The notes beneath the pieces were generated by a model. That model saw only the letters and a program-made list of their open reading frames with translations, ran no database searches and was not told where the DNA came from. Of a stretch of DNA of 64,000 nt, positions 25,728 to 38,174 are shown piece after piece. Numbering within the stretch: the first letter of the stretch is position 1; each line of letters begins with the position of its first letter. The position numbers were made by a program, and so were the translations under genes. Source of the DNA: Mimachlamys varia (taxonomy: Eukaryota; Mollusca; Bivalvia; Pectinida; Pectinidae); NCBI GenBank assembly GCA_947623455.1, contig OX392536.1:39251465-39315464 (forward strand), read 5' to 3'.

Positions 25728-28120
25728 CAAGAGGCCCAATGGGCCTGCATCGCTCACCTGGTATCAATCTCTGACTTATATTATAGTGTAACCCTAAAGT
25801 CCCCTAAAATCTTATACTGTAAGACTTTTAGAAGAACATGTTAAGATTTAAACATATTTTACTCCTGTGACCTTACAAGACAACATCATTTTCATTTTCA
25901 AATTGTGTTTGGCTTCATCCCAGGATTCAACCAGCAAAATATCATGTCTCTAGGCATTTGGGTTTATCAGAAGAAGTCGCTCAAAGCTTTTAACCGATTT
26001 GACCACTGTGACCTTTAATATGGGTCAAGCTCATTTTCCTTCCCAAAATTTGTCAAGCTTCATACAAGCAACCTTTCAGCCAAATATCATGCTTCTAGGG
26101 CTTTTGGTATTTCAGAAGAAGTCGTTTTAACAGATTTGATCCCTGTGACCTTGAATATAGGTCAAGGTCATTTCTTTTCATAAACTTTGTAGGGCTTCGT
26201 CCAAGGAACCTGTCAGCCAAATACCATGTTTCAAGGGCGTTTGATATTTCAGAAGAAGTCGTTTGAATGTTTTAACAGATTTGACCCTTGTGACCTTGAA
26301 TATAGGTCAAGATCATTTCTTTTCACAAACTTTGTCGGGCTTCATCCAAGGAACCTTTCAGCCAAATATCATGCTTCCAGGGCTTTTGGTATTTCAGAAG
26401 AAGTCGTTTAAAGGTTTAAACAGATTTGACCCCTGTGACCTTGAATATACGTCAAGGTCATTTCTTTTCGCAAACTTTGTCGGGCTTCATCCAAGGAACC
26501 TTTCAGCCAAATATCATGCTTCCAGGGCTTTTGGTATTTCAGAAGAAGTCGTTTAAAGGTTTTAACAGATTTGACCCCTGTGACCTTGAATATAGTTCAA
26601 GGTCATTTCTTTTCGTAGACTTTGTCGGGCTACATCCAAGGAACCTTTCAGCCAAATATCATGCTTCTAGGGCTTTTGGTATTTCAGAAGAAGTCGTTTG
26701 AAGGTTTCAACAGATTTGACCCCTGTGACCTTGAATATAAGTCAAGGTCATTTCTTTTCGTAGACTTTGTCGGACGTCATCCAAGGAACCTTTTTAGCCA
26801 AATATCATGCTTCCAGGGCTTTTGGTATTTCAGAAGAAGTTGTTTAAAGGTTTTAACAGATTTGACCCCTGTGACCTTGAATATAGGTCGAGGTCATTCT
26901 TTTTCGCAAACTCTGTCGGGCTTCATCCAAGAAACCTTTCAGCCAAATATCATGCTTCTAGGGCTTTTGGTATTTCAGAAGAAGTCGTTTAAAGGTTTTA
27001 ACAGATTTGACCCCTGTGACCTTGAATATAGGTCGAGGTCATTTCTTTTCGCAAACTTTGTCGGGCTTCATCCAAGGAACCTTTCAGCCAAATATCATGC
27101 TTCCAGGTCTTTTGGTATTTCAGAAGAAGTTGTTTGAAGGTTTTAACAGATTTGACCCCTGTGACCTTGAATATAAGTCAAGGTCATTTCTTTTCGCAAC
27201 ATTTGTTGGGCTTCATCCAAGAAACATTTTAGCCAAATGTCATGCTTCTGGGGTTTTTGGTATTTCAGAAGAAGTCATTTAAAGGTTTTAACAGATTTGA
27301 CCCCTGTGACCTTGAATATAGATCAAGGTCATTTTTTTTCGCAAACTTTGTCAGGCTTCATCCAAGGAACCTTTCAGCTAAATATCATGCTTCTAGGGCT
27401 TTTGGTATTTTAGAAGAAGTCGTTTAAATGTTTTAACAGATTTGACCCCTGTGACCTTGAATATAGGTCAAGGTCATTTCTTTTCGCAAACTTTGTCGGG
27501 CTTCATCCAAGGAACCTTTCAGCCAAATATCATGCTTCCAGGTCTTTTGGTATTTCAGAAGAAGTCGTTTAAAGGTTTAAACAGATTTGACCCCTGTGAC
27601 CTTGAATATAGGTCAAGGTCATTTCTTTTCGCAAACTCTGTCGGGCTTCATCCAAGGAACCTTTCAGCCAAATATCATGTTTCTAGGGCTTTTGGTATTT
27701 CAGAATAAGTCGTTTAAAGGTTTTAACAGATTCGACCCCTGTGACCTTGAATATAGGTCAAGGTCATTTCTTTTCGCAAACTTTGTCGGGCTTCATCCAA
27801 GGAAGCTACTGGTCAAATATGAAGTTTCTATGCCTGACGGTATTTTAGAAGAAGTTGTTTGAAAGTTTCGACATTTTTGACCCCTGTGACCTTGAAATTA
27901 GGTCAAAGTGATTTTTTTTCGCAAACTTTGTTAAGCTCCTTCCAAGAAATCTACCAGCCAAATTTCATGTCACTGGGCCTTTCAGTATTTTAGAAGAAGT
28001 CGTTTAAAGGAAAAAGTTGACGGACGCAGGACGGACGGACGGACGACGGACGACGGACGGACGACGGACGCTGCACCATCACATAAGCTCACTTGGCCCT
28101 TCGGGCCAGGTGAGCTAAAA
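25728..28120 (+). mobile_element. Pearl-like non-autonomous element with 145-bp core repeats
   Basis: Left end AACAAGAGGCCCAATGGGCC then CGCTCACCTGG; right end GGCCCTTCGGGCCAGG then TGAGCTAAAA, with a GC-rich hairpin. CTCACCTGG at the left and CCAGGTGAG at the right form sub-terminal inverted repeats. In between are about 14 tandem units with a 145-bp period (for example starts at 26421, 26566, 26711, 27002, 27147, 27292), then an ACGG-type microsatellite at 28020-28072. This is the layout remembered for bivalve 'pearl' and insect DINE-like, Helentron-related elements. The apparent open frames arise because the unit happens to lack stops. No transposase seen. Confidence 0.75.
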
Positions 28121-29772
28121 ACTAAGATTAAGGGGAAGCTTCAAATTTGGAGTTTTGAGAAATATTAAAAGAAAATACATGGCGTATTTGTAATGCCATT
28201 AAACAAACATCTTGAATGCATCTACATGTTTATTCTTAATTTGAATTTCTATATTTGTTTTTCACTTGTAGTTATTCAGTAACTAGTGGTGGTGCTAGAT
28301 CGTGATTTTACTGGCCTCAAATTCAATTGAAAACAAAATTCGAGCATGACTGGCCCATCATGATTTCATTATATCGGATACAGCGAACAATTGAAGATCT
28401 CTAGCGCTTTCATTGACATTGGCCGTATAATTAAATTCAATACAGCATTAACATCTAATGTCACTGACACTTGGCAATATCAACTTAATATGTATTCTAT
28501 TTAAAATTGTTATTCTTTTCACATGTGATGTCATTTTATAGCCAGATTAATGAGTACATCTAGTCAACTATAATTGCATACATACAACATATAATATTGC
28601 TTCTTTAAACAGCTGAGAAAAAAATTGCTTATGAATTTACATGGATATACATATATATGATCAACAAGGTTTTGAAAGGTTACAAAGGACAAAACAAATT
28701 GATATGCAGAACACTCGAATGATTCGTATCACAACAATGAAATATTGTACACAGATGATGAAAGTGTGTTCTACAAATACTGTATAGATGCTAATATTTG
28801 CTACGGTTTTAATTTCACTAAATTCATGAATGCACCAAAATTAAACATCTCATGAAAAGCTTTACATCGTGACAGTATAATCTAGGTTTCACAATTACTT
28901 TGTTATCCATGAAATTAAACTCAAACAAATATTTTGCAGACAGATTTTTTACCTGTGTAAAAACTATACAGTACATTACTGTATATATGTTTAAACAACA
29001 TAATTATAATTATTACCAGATAACTGGTAAAAGCTACTTTTGGCAAAATTTTGTTAATAGGTAAAAATCCTGATATATATCACAAAAAAATTTCATTTCT
29101 CGTATGAGATGCATGTGCTCCTTCTTAATGACAGTATCCCTAGCTATAAAAGTATCCTGCATTGTTTTGCTATGATTAAGAATACAATCACAGTCATTCA
29201 AGTCAGTCAACACTTTTTGCGTCAACGATCATAAATGTTTTCTCCATCTTCTAAGTACTTGAGCATAGGAGCATTTCATTTGCCACAAGTAAGAAATGTA
29301 AATCATCACTGATACAGTACATCAGAGTCGTGTTTGTCCCCTTACCACAAATCCCTCTGGGCTGTTACATCAATGATACATTACATCAGTCGTGTTTGTC
29401 CCCTTACCGCAAATCCCTCTTGGCTGTTACATTCTTAATTACTCCCCATTACATTCTATAACTAATACTTTCTTACTTCGCTTGGACATTAAAATGAAAG
29501 CATTTCACTTACAAAGTTTTCTAAAATCCACACTCTTGCCGTGGTTTGAATTACATGTACTGTTTTTCAATATACAGAAAAAAGCACATTTACTTGAACC
29601 CGGTTTACACTAATACCCCTCATTCCCCGAACAGTCCAACCAACTACAGATTACTCGAATACCTTGTCTTCTTCAAGCTATTGATCAGGTCCCCATGAGA
29701 TCGAGTTAGGAGTTTTACTGTAGGTACAAATACAGCATATCTACTTTTATACAAAATCATATAAACTTACTA
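28120..29772. other. Gene-free stretch with probable FEM1 3' UTR at its right end
   Basis: AT-rich sequence without recognisable exons. The part adjoining 29773 should be FEM1 3' UTR, but no single polyadenylation signal stood out. A short direct repeat (TTACATCA(G/A) ... GTCGTGTTTGTCCCCTTACC) occurs twice at about 29315-29410. Confidence 0.4.
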
Positions 29773-32608
29773 TTACCCATGCATTTCTATGAAAGGAAAT
29801 AGGGACACAGGAACCTCAGTGTGGTAGGGTATCTTATGTCGCATTATTACCTCCGCTGACAGACACCTAAGTGTGCGGTACTGCAATGGAGGAACAGGTA
29901 AGCCCTGGTTCTGCATCATCTGAAGGGCACTTAACCCCTCACCATTGTAGATGTCAACATGTGCTCCGTTCTGTAGTAAACATGCCAGGATACCTTCGTT
30001 CTGTAGCTCGGAGTAGGTGAGGAACTTGATACTGTTGTGAAGTGGTGTGTTCCTCTTTTTATCTACGGCGTTGGTCTGAGCTCCACATGCAATGAGTGTC
30101 TGAACTACGGCCAATGATGGGAAGGGAGAGTAGAACTCTTCACTGGTCAGCGAGATCTTTGGATCTACTGCCAGGTGAAGCAAGCTCTCCATATCTTGAC
30201 CACGCGGATCAAGGGTAACAAGTCGGTGCACAAGGCTTCGGAATTCAAATTTCTGCTGATCAGTGGACTCCAGTCGAGATATCAGATGGACCACATGAAG
30301 GGAGAGTTGCAGAAGCAGTTGAAAATCGTCCAGAGAAGAGCTCGGGTTTGTAGGACGTGTTTGAAGAATGCGTATTCCACCTTCAATCTGCTGAATCAAC
30401 ATTGCAAAAACCTCAAATGCATCTGGAACTAGGACCTGTAAAAAATAAGATATCATGGGTATTTCAAATCAAATGAATGATATCAGTTATGCAATTTTTT
30501 GCACTTGAAGCATTTTACTAAGTTATAATTGCACTAATTGACAACAAAAACCAAATAAATATTCAGTGTTTTTGCTACCTTGATTTTACAGCAACCTGTG
30601 CCTTATTGAATTGGGAAAATTTTAGTAGGATTTCAGTGATTTTGTTTGCCCATTTTACAGCTGATATAAGGCTGTTTCTCCCTGTCAAAATTTGTGCTAT
30701 TTTCCCAAAATGAAGCAAAATTTAAGAATATTTTCCCAATTTACCTGAAAATCCTACTTAAGTTTTCCCAATTCAATAAGGCACAGGCTGTTTTAAAATC
30801 TGGTAGCAAAAACACTGGACTTTTCAGATAAATTGGAAAAAGTTCTTGACTGTTGCTTCATTTTGAGAAAATTAACACAAATTTTGACTGGGGGAACAGC
30901 CTTGTATCGGCTGTAAAATTGGACAAACAAAATCACTGATTCAATGTCTCTTGATGATCAGAATTATCATCATTCAGTTTTTATATTTTTAGCATGTTGT
31001 TTCTTGTTTTTGAAGAAATTGCTTACTTCAGATATGACAGGAAAAATAACAAATGTTAATTTTTTTCAAAGCAACTTGTTCAACTTATGGATAGTATATA
31101 ATATACAGGACCTTGCTGTTAATGTTTTCAAAGGTCAGTATGTACATGTATTTGGGTCCTTATAAAAGCCCCTTCCCCTGGATAAGTTTTACATGTTATT
31201 TTCAAAATCAATGATAATTTCTGAAAATCATACTTTCTGTCAGTAATATTATCTAAACTTAACAGGATAGGCCCCTGCAAAAATAGAATGAAATACAAAA
31301 TTCACGGCCTTCATTCAATGCTATTGAGCCTTACGTAAACTGTCTGAATAATACCTTTTCTTCTGTAGCACCCGATTCCAGCTCGACTTGCATCTCCCAA
31401 AAGAGCTTGATGAGGGCCTGTACTGTGAAGAGGCACTCGTGGTTGAGTGGCTCCCCTTTCTTGTTCCTCAGTATGTAGGCATACTTCCACAGGTCTACAC
31501 ATCGTTGATACCTATGGCTATCGGCATACACTGCTCCACGGTACATCAACCCAAAGGTCGTGTCCTTGTGGAAGGGCCCAATGATCCTCTCACGAATCAG
31601 TAGGGCCTGCATGTACACATTGTCTGGTTCTATGATTTGTTCGAATTCGTTCACAGTCGTGGGTTCTCGGGCATGCTGATATGCGTAGTTGGTATCTACG
31701 GGTAGATCTTTTGTAATTACATTGTTAGGGTCTGAGTATCTCATAGCCATGGCTTTTCTCCACATTGCCAGCGCACCAACTATATCATGTACTTCATCAA
31801 CAAAGTTTGTGCCGAGAAGTTCATAGGAATGAACCGCAGTCAATTTACTCTGGGCAGTATTTTCTAAAATGTAGTCTACGATTGAGGTGAAACCTCTCAA
31901 GGCTGCTGTTTGTAAGGCATCATCCCCAAAATCATTTTTGGCAGTATGATCAGAGCCGTAGCTCAGTAGAAGTTTGACAGTGTCCAATCTACCCTCCCTG
32001 ATTGCATAATGCAGTGCAAGGTTACCCGAATTGTCCCTTGCATTCACATCAACTTTTTTTGAAATCAGAAACTCGCACAAACGAACGCTCTGCACAGAGT
32101 TGATTAAACATGTCCCACCATTAATGTTTGCTTTGTGGATGTCGGCTCCATTGTCCACCAACAGCTTAACCACGGCAATGTTTGTCATGTAGCAGGCCGA
32201 CCGAACCGGTGTCGACTCGGTGTCAGAAGGACTATTGATATTGGCACCGTGAGATATCAGGCTTTTAACCACCTCCAAGTTACCCGCAACAGCGGCACAC
32301 CATAACGGAGTTACGTCGTGCCGAGAATGATCAAGCTCCACTTCATAGATACCCCGTTGTTCATAGTCCCCTCCACATTCATCCAGTAGGTAATTACCTA
32401 TGTGTACTTTACCCTTCAGACAAGCATTGAACAGTGCAGCATTACCATTAATTTTGTAATTAACAATTTTCCGTCGCTGTTCCTTTGAGAATTTCCTGAG
32501 TGTAGCCTTAAGCTTACTTAGTTTGTCCTCCTGAATGCAGTTGTGTACAATGGAAGCATACCATGAGACATCTACATCTTCACAGCGGGCAGATGTGCAC
32601 GCCATCAT
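29773..32608 (-). CDS. FEM1: Divergent FEM1-family ankyrin protein (CRL2 substrate receptor)
   Basis: FEM1 proteins recruit substrates carrying C-terminal degrons to the CUL2-elongin ubiquitin ligase. Two coding exons: 31355-32608 and 29773-30435, 638 aa; human FEM1C is 617 aa. N-terminal ankyrin repeats (about residues 50-280) include VTPLWCAAVAGNLEVV and GNLALHYAIREGRLDTV. The FEM1 middle domain follows, with ELLGTNFVDEVHDIVGAL, WRKAMAMRYSD, QALLIRERIIGP and YRGAVYADS. Two C-terminal ankyrins (LLHLAVDP, NTPLHNSI) precede the VHL-box TLRCLSAEVIMRHKIPY (about 605-621). It is closest to the FEM1A/FEM1C branch but clearly diverged. Start chosen at 32608: upstream the spliced frame reaches an in-frame TGA in the 5' exon with no ATG between. 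Confidence 0.9.
30565..30935. mobile_element. Complex fold-back element in the FEM1 intron
   Basis: Two inverted pairs are interleaved. GTGCCTTATTGAATTGGGAA (about 30599) pairs with TTCCCAATTCAATAAGGCAC (about 30764). A second segment, beginning at CAGTGATTTTGTTTG and covering the CAGCTGATATAAGGCTGTT part, pairs with the mirrored copy ending near 30935. There is no open frame. It lies between the two FEM1 coding exons. Confidence 0.65.
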
Positions 32609-34159
32609 GTCATCTACACACACCTGCAAAAAAAAGTACCATACTTTAGACAAACCAAACATTTTGCATCTTCAAACTACACCATCTAGATCTGCATGTC
32701 AATAGCTTACAGTTAACATTGATAGTCAATAATACATGTACACTACAGCATGACTGATACATCAGTCATACTTATTTGGAGATGCATTGCCATGATCGGC
32801 CATATCTGGTGTGGGGCCAGAGCACACCAATATAAAAACATGGAATTCGCCAAGCACCAAATGGTATCTGGGAGTGACTAATCAACAAAATGTTAACGCC
32901 TGAAAATTTTCTAAACAAGAATTTTATCTTCTTCCCGTTTTCGATCCGGATTGGTACAGAATGTTGCAATCACCCTGTGGCCTATTCATGACTTATCAAA
33001 ATAGTGTCTGCTCAGGTGTGAAATTTTAAACGATTGAAAACTGAGTATTCTGGATCTACTGACAGAATTTGGTAGCTAATGGTGATAACATGAGCAGGTT
33101 TGGATCAATAAATATTCCATTTATCAATATGTGAGGTATGTGTTAATTGTCTTGTGTCAAAGTCACGTTTTATTGTCAGCACCTCACTCAGCAACCAACT
33201 GGTGTCTGATCATTCCACTCTTTCATATTATGTAATGCCTTCTGGGCCCTCATCAAGGAAGATGTGTCCACAGAATCCTGAAGCTTCATTGACAACAGCA
33301 TGTCACCATGTAACAAGGAAGTTTCAAAGTGCACCAGCATAAATAACATTGTGATTGATCATGAGGTGAAACAACCGAAGTGCATGGATATATGGTCCGG
33401 TTGAGCCACATCCTCAGGATGAGCAAGACCAGGCCCCCTTCACTGCGCTGCAATTTGCACCACATGGGATTAAGTGCAAGAGAGGCTGACCACTTTGAAC
33501 CTGGTTAAGGATAGTGGAGGAAGAGATGAGAGAGGCGAAAAGACCTAATGAAGCATTTCTTGGCATTATACCTCAAACCCCAAGTATCAGCAGATGTTTC
33601 TCATATTTGAAATTATTGTGTTAACCTCGATAACATTTTATTTTATATTAAAAATACAATTACATCTAGTTCCGAATTTTAACACCGGACTGTTTAAATT
33701 TCATTAATCGGGGATGTAATTTAGGAAGACTATAGATTTACGACTGAAAAATCTTCTGTTGCTCGAGGAGGATGGGCGGAGTTACTGAAACCTAGGCTAG
33801 GCCAACTTATTTTCACATAGGCCTAGGTCGATAACTCCGATCGAGTAATATCAACAAAAATGACAACATATAATCATGTACATTGGTCATAGAGATACAA
33901 CAGGTGTTGCATTTCTTTGCAACACATATGTCAGTATATTTTAGAATTTCAGTTGATTAAACACAAACGGTTACTAACACATCGGTTCGCTTTCAGCAGT
34001 TCAGTCTCAGACTGTACTGTACTGTACTGTAGCCTAGTCAACTCGTGTTGTTGATGGGCCGATTTTCAAGCTTCAAGTTCAAGTGACAACACCCCAAACA
34101 ACAACATCATGGCGGCGAATTGGGAAACGTTGACAAGTGCTACTTTGAGAAAATCTTAC

Positions 34160-34280
34160 CTGAATAAAATTTATAAATGTAGCCAAATACCAGGAGTTTA
34201 TATGCCGTCACAATGTATAATTCAGAAATGAGGCGACGGTTTCCTATTACTCGGCCTACCACTTGTTAGCATTACAAGCA
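34160..34280 (-). other. FEM1: Predicted 5' non-coding exon of FEM1
   Basis: A consensus donor on the minus strand (CAG|GTAAGATTTTC, donor at 34154-34159) follows sequence that, joined to the acceptor at 32624 (TTTTTTTGCAG|GTGTG), continues the FEM1 frame backward to a TGA without an ATG. The upstream limit is not visible. The transposon boundary at 34289 lies only about 130 bases from the donor. Confidence 0.55.
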
Positions 34281-34288
34281 CTCTGGAG

Positions 34289-37200
34289 CGGTCACACTAA
34301 AATACGCCATAGGAGAAAATACGCCATAGGTACGCCATAGGATATTTTCGGCGCCATAGATAAATATCCGTAATATATCTTCAAAATACATCATTTTATT
34401 CCTTGATTGGTGCATATTACACCATCTGGTGAAGTTTCATTGAAAAAAAATGTGTACTTTGTACCAAAAAACGATCTTATATCGGTGGCTCTCAGACACT
34501 AAAATACGCCATAGGAATCTAGTCAAGCAAGCGTTAAATATCACTGTTTTATGCAACAAATAACTAATTTATTACAGTTATATATGTCATTTGAAGGTTA
34601 TGGTTAAGTTTTAATGTTAAAATAATATGTACTTTGTAAGAAAATCGGTAAAATTACCGTGACGTGAAAGTCCAAATCAAGGGGCGTAACTCTAATTATA
34701 CGCCATACAGATGTAAACTCAGTCTATCTATATACTATTTATTTGCAATCCTATGGCGTATTTTCTCCTGTTAAGTGACCAATAAATAATGAAGACAGCA
34801 TATTTGTTTATATTGATATTTATTTTGTTCATCAATTCACTCAAGCATTATATTTAATGCTAACAAATAAACATACATAAAAAGCACAACAAAAGTATTT
34901 ATTGATACCATTTTATTTATACCTATGTTACTATTTTATTCATAAAGATATATTCACAAGCTGTAAATGACATGAACAATACGCCATACAGATATCAACC
35001 CTGAAAGGGAAAATTCCATTCATATTTTTAAAATGGACTTAAAAAATATAAAAATTTTAATTGATAAGGGGAAAAAAAATTAAAAAAGATAAGGGAAAAA
35101 TAAAAAAATAAATATTATTTATGTATAATTTTACTAATAATGATTTTATTCATCATTATACACATTTTATTAAATTACCACATTCATAAAAAAAATATAT
35201 ATATCTTTAACTATGTTGTATTTTCTCCCATGGATTGGTCAATCAATATATAATATATTTATTTATATTTGATATTAATTTATTTTATTTTTTTTTTTTT
35301 TTACGCAAACCATAGGGGTTTGTAATGAATGTTCATGATACAAATAAAAAATACAGCTGTGACCAGCATATATATATATATATATGCTGATCACGGCTAT
35401 ATTTTTTTTATTTTTATCATAAACATTAAGTACAAACCCCTGTGCACAAACAATACATTTCATACTAATAAATACAGTGTATAAACAATATGGTACATGC
35501 ACAAAATAAAAACTCCACGTTAAATGATCATTTTTGCATACATCAGATTTCATTCAGATTTTTTTTAATTCATATAATTGCAATAAAAATTTCTATACAT
35601 AAATACTCTGTGAAGCATCATGACAGATTTCATAAACACAAAACATTCATCTCATAATATCATTAATATTTATATCTTTATTCACATATTAAAACTTTTT
35701 TGTCCTTAGTGAAGAGTTCAATAAACAAACAATTATATTAAATTTATATTTAAATTTGAATTATGTCTTCATCACATTTATTACATATCTATACTCTATT
35801 TCAACATATATATATTTATCAAATTCATTTTCACATAATTATGTGTATTCAATTTCAAAGGCATTACTACATTAATTCACACAAACAATATTTACTTAAT
35901 CTATTTTGGATGCTGCAAATTAAAAGAAATCTACAAATGTCTAAGAAATGGCTGTCTTAGGGCATAAAGCTGTGTACAGTCTAGAGTCATAGAAGTGCAC
36001 AAGTTGGTGGCCATAGTCCCCAGGATAATTCCCTCTCAAGGACATGTTGATGTTGTGGTTTTTCAGTCAGACAGCAGGAGATGATCCACCAATACAGATT
36101 TGATTATTGGTATTTGTTGTAAGGCAAAAAAAAATCTAAATTTCATTATGTTAACAATCTGATTACAACCAATTTTAACTGATGATTGATTGGAATTTCT
36201 TAACCAATTTTCCAACGCATGAGGTAAATTGCGTAAACGCGAAGCGTTTACGTTAAATTTACCGACGGCTCCATTGGATTTATGATCTAATAAACTAAAC
36301 AAAATCAAAGGTTAATCCTTATATTTACAGTATTTCCCTGTAAAGGGTTCATTAGTTTTCTGTTCAATTTAGCCCCATCTGCAGACATATATTTCATTTC
36401 CAAACTTACAAAGGTGAAAACAGTTCAATAAATGTAACAGCATGAAGTTTGCATAAGCCGTAGCTAGCTCTGCCCATGTCAATTGTTAATGACGTCATAC
36501 AATTGTGATTCGAACGGGATAATTTGCATAGCTCCGCCCACATATATTGTTGTCGACGTTATAGAAATTTTGCACGTTCTCAAGTATAGTCACTGGAAAA
36601 TAACTCTAGTTTGCAGTACAATGGTTATGGAGTGAGTATCAATGTAGACTGTAACTATACTATAGTATATACCACGATAACGCCTTAGCATACCAATATT
36701 CATACATTATCAGCACTACAATATGTACCAGTTGTGTACATCAATATTCATGCAAACTTGGTATGCCAACATTACAATATTATACTGGAACAATGTTCAT
36801 CCATTATAAATAAATACCTTATATTGATATCTGACTTAAAAACAATTGTTGTTTGTCAAGATTTCTACTGTATTGCTATAAGAAATCATGGAAATAAGAG
36901 GCAAAAAACAGTGAAGTGAAAACAGAAAAAGAAGGAATCATGGAGGCAAAACAAATAACAAAAAAAAAGAAAAGACAAAGAAAGGTATTGACTTTGAAAG
37001 ACAACAAAGCGTAAGAAAAAGGAAAGAAACAGTAATAAACATACGTGAAGAATACTATTATAAGACGTAAAATTTGATAGTGTGATATATATCAGCTTAT
37101 GACATGATCAGGAAGTTTCAATGAAATTTTTCCATTTTTTCCATTCATTTACAATTTACAAATTTACATTATGTATTTTTATTATATTCATGAAAATACT

Positions 37201-38166
37201 ATTTTTATTCCAGGATATATATTTGTGAATGCTACATAATATAATTTCTATTATCTAAAATATGTACCTGGATGATATAAAATATCAATGGAATTTTCAA
37301 TATAGTAAATTTGATGAATATTAATTATTTGCAAAATTATACATAATGTTTAACGATATATGTTCATGTTAATTACTGCATGTGAATACTTTTTTATGAA
37401 AAAAATATTAATAAAATTGTATAAAATGTAAGTTTTTGTTGTGTTTTTTATGTATGCATACATGTATTTATATCATATATATTAAGTAACAAAAATAATG
37501 TTTTTGTAAATAAATGAATAAAAAAATATATTAATATCAACAATACATAGTCTTAATATAACATAGAAAATGGTATCAAATAGAAAGCTTTTGTTGTGCT
37601 TTTTAGGTATATATATTTTTTTAGTATTAAATATAATGCTTGAGCGTATTAATGAACAAAATAAATATCAATATCAAAAATATATAGTCTTTAATACGCC
37701 ATAGGATTGCAAATAAATAGTATATAGATAGACTGAGTTTACATCTGTATGGCGTATAATTAGAGTTATGCCCCTTGATTTGGACTTTCACGTCACGGTA
37801 ATTTTACCGATTTTCTTACAAAGTACATATTATTTTAACATTAAAACTTAACCATAACCTTCAAATGACATATATAACTGTAATAAATTAGTTATTTGTT
37901 GCATAAAACAGTGATATTTAACGCTTGCTTGACTAGATTCCTATGGCGTATTTTAGTGTCTGAGAGCCTCCGATATAAGATCGTTTTTTGGTACAAAGTA
38001 CACATTTTTTTTCAATGAAACTTCACCAGATGGTGTAATATGCACCAATCAAGGAATAAAATGATGTATTTTGAAGATATATTACGGATATTTATCTATG
38101 GCGCCGAAAATATCCTATGGCGTACCTATGGCGTATTTTCTCCTATGGCGTATTTTAGGGAGACCC
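34289..38166. mobile_element. 3.9-kb non-autonomous DNA transposon with 474-bp TIRs
   Basis: The left TIR (34289-34762) and right TIR (37693-38166) are each 474 bp and nearly identical when one is inverted. They contain repeated ATACGCCATAGG motifs. The element is flanked by the 8-bp direct repeat CTCTGGAG (34281-34288 and 38167-38174), which fits the hAT target pattern nTnnnnAn. The outermost bases (CGGTC / GGGTC) are partly mismatched. The interior is about 2.9 kb, very AT-rich, with only short open frames and no recognisable transposase. The TIR similarity suggests a fairly recent insertion. Confidence 0.9.
35309..35447. repeat. Palindrome with TA microsatellite centre
   Basis: GGGGTTTGTA...ATACAGCTGTGACCAGCATA reads into an (AT)n core and back out as TATGCTGATCACGGCTATAT...TACAAACCCC. 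The arms are about 60 bases each. It is nested inside the 34289-38166 element and would form a strong hairpin. Confidence 0.75.
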
Positions 38167-38174
38167 CTCTGGAG

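Noticed and set aside
26226..27862. Overlapping open frames of up to 171 codons with repeated 'FNRFDPCDLEY' peptides
   Set aside because: They arise from the 145-bp core repeats of the pearl-like element; the same peptide appears in shifted frames because 145 is not a multiple of 3.
36734..36919. Short open frames inside the 3.9-kb transposon as possible transposase remnants
   Set aside because: All are under 100 codons, AT-driven and without DDE/D, zinc-finger or dimerisation motifs; the element is best treated as non-autonomous.
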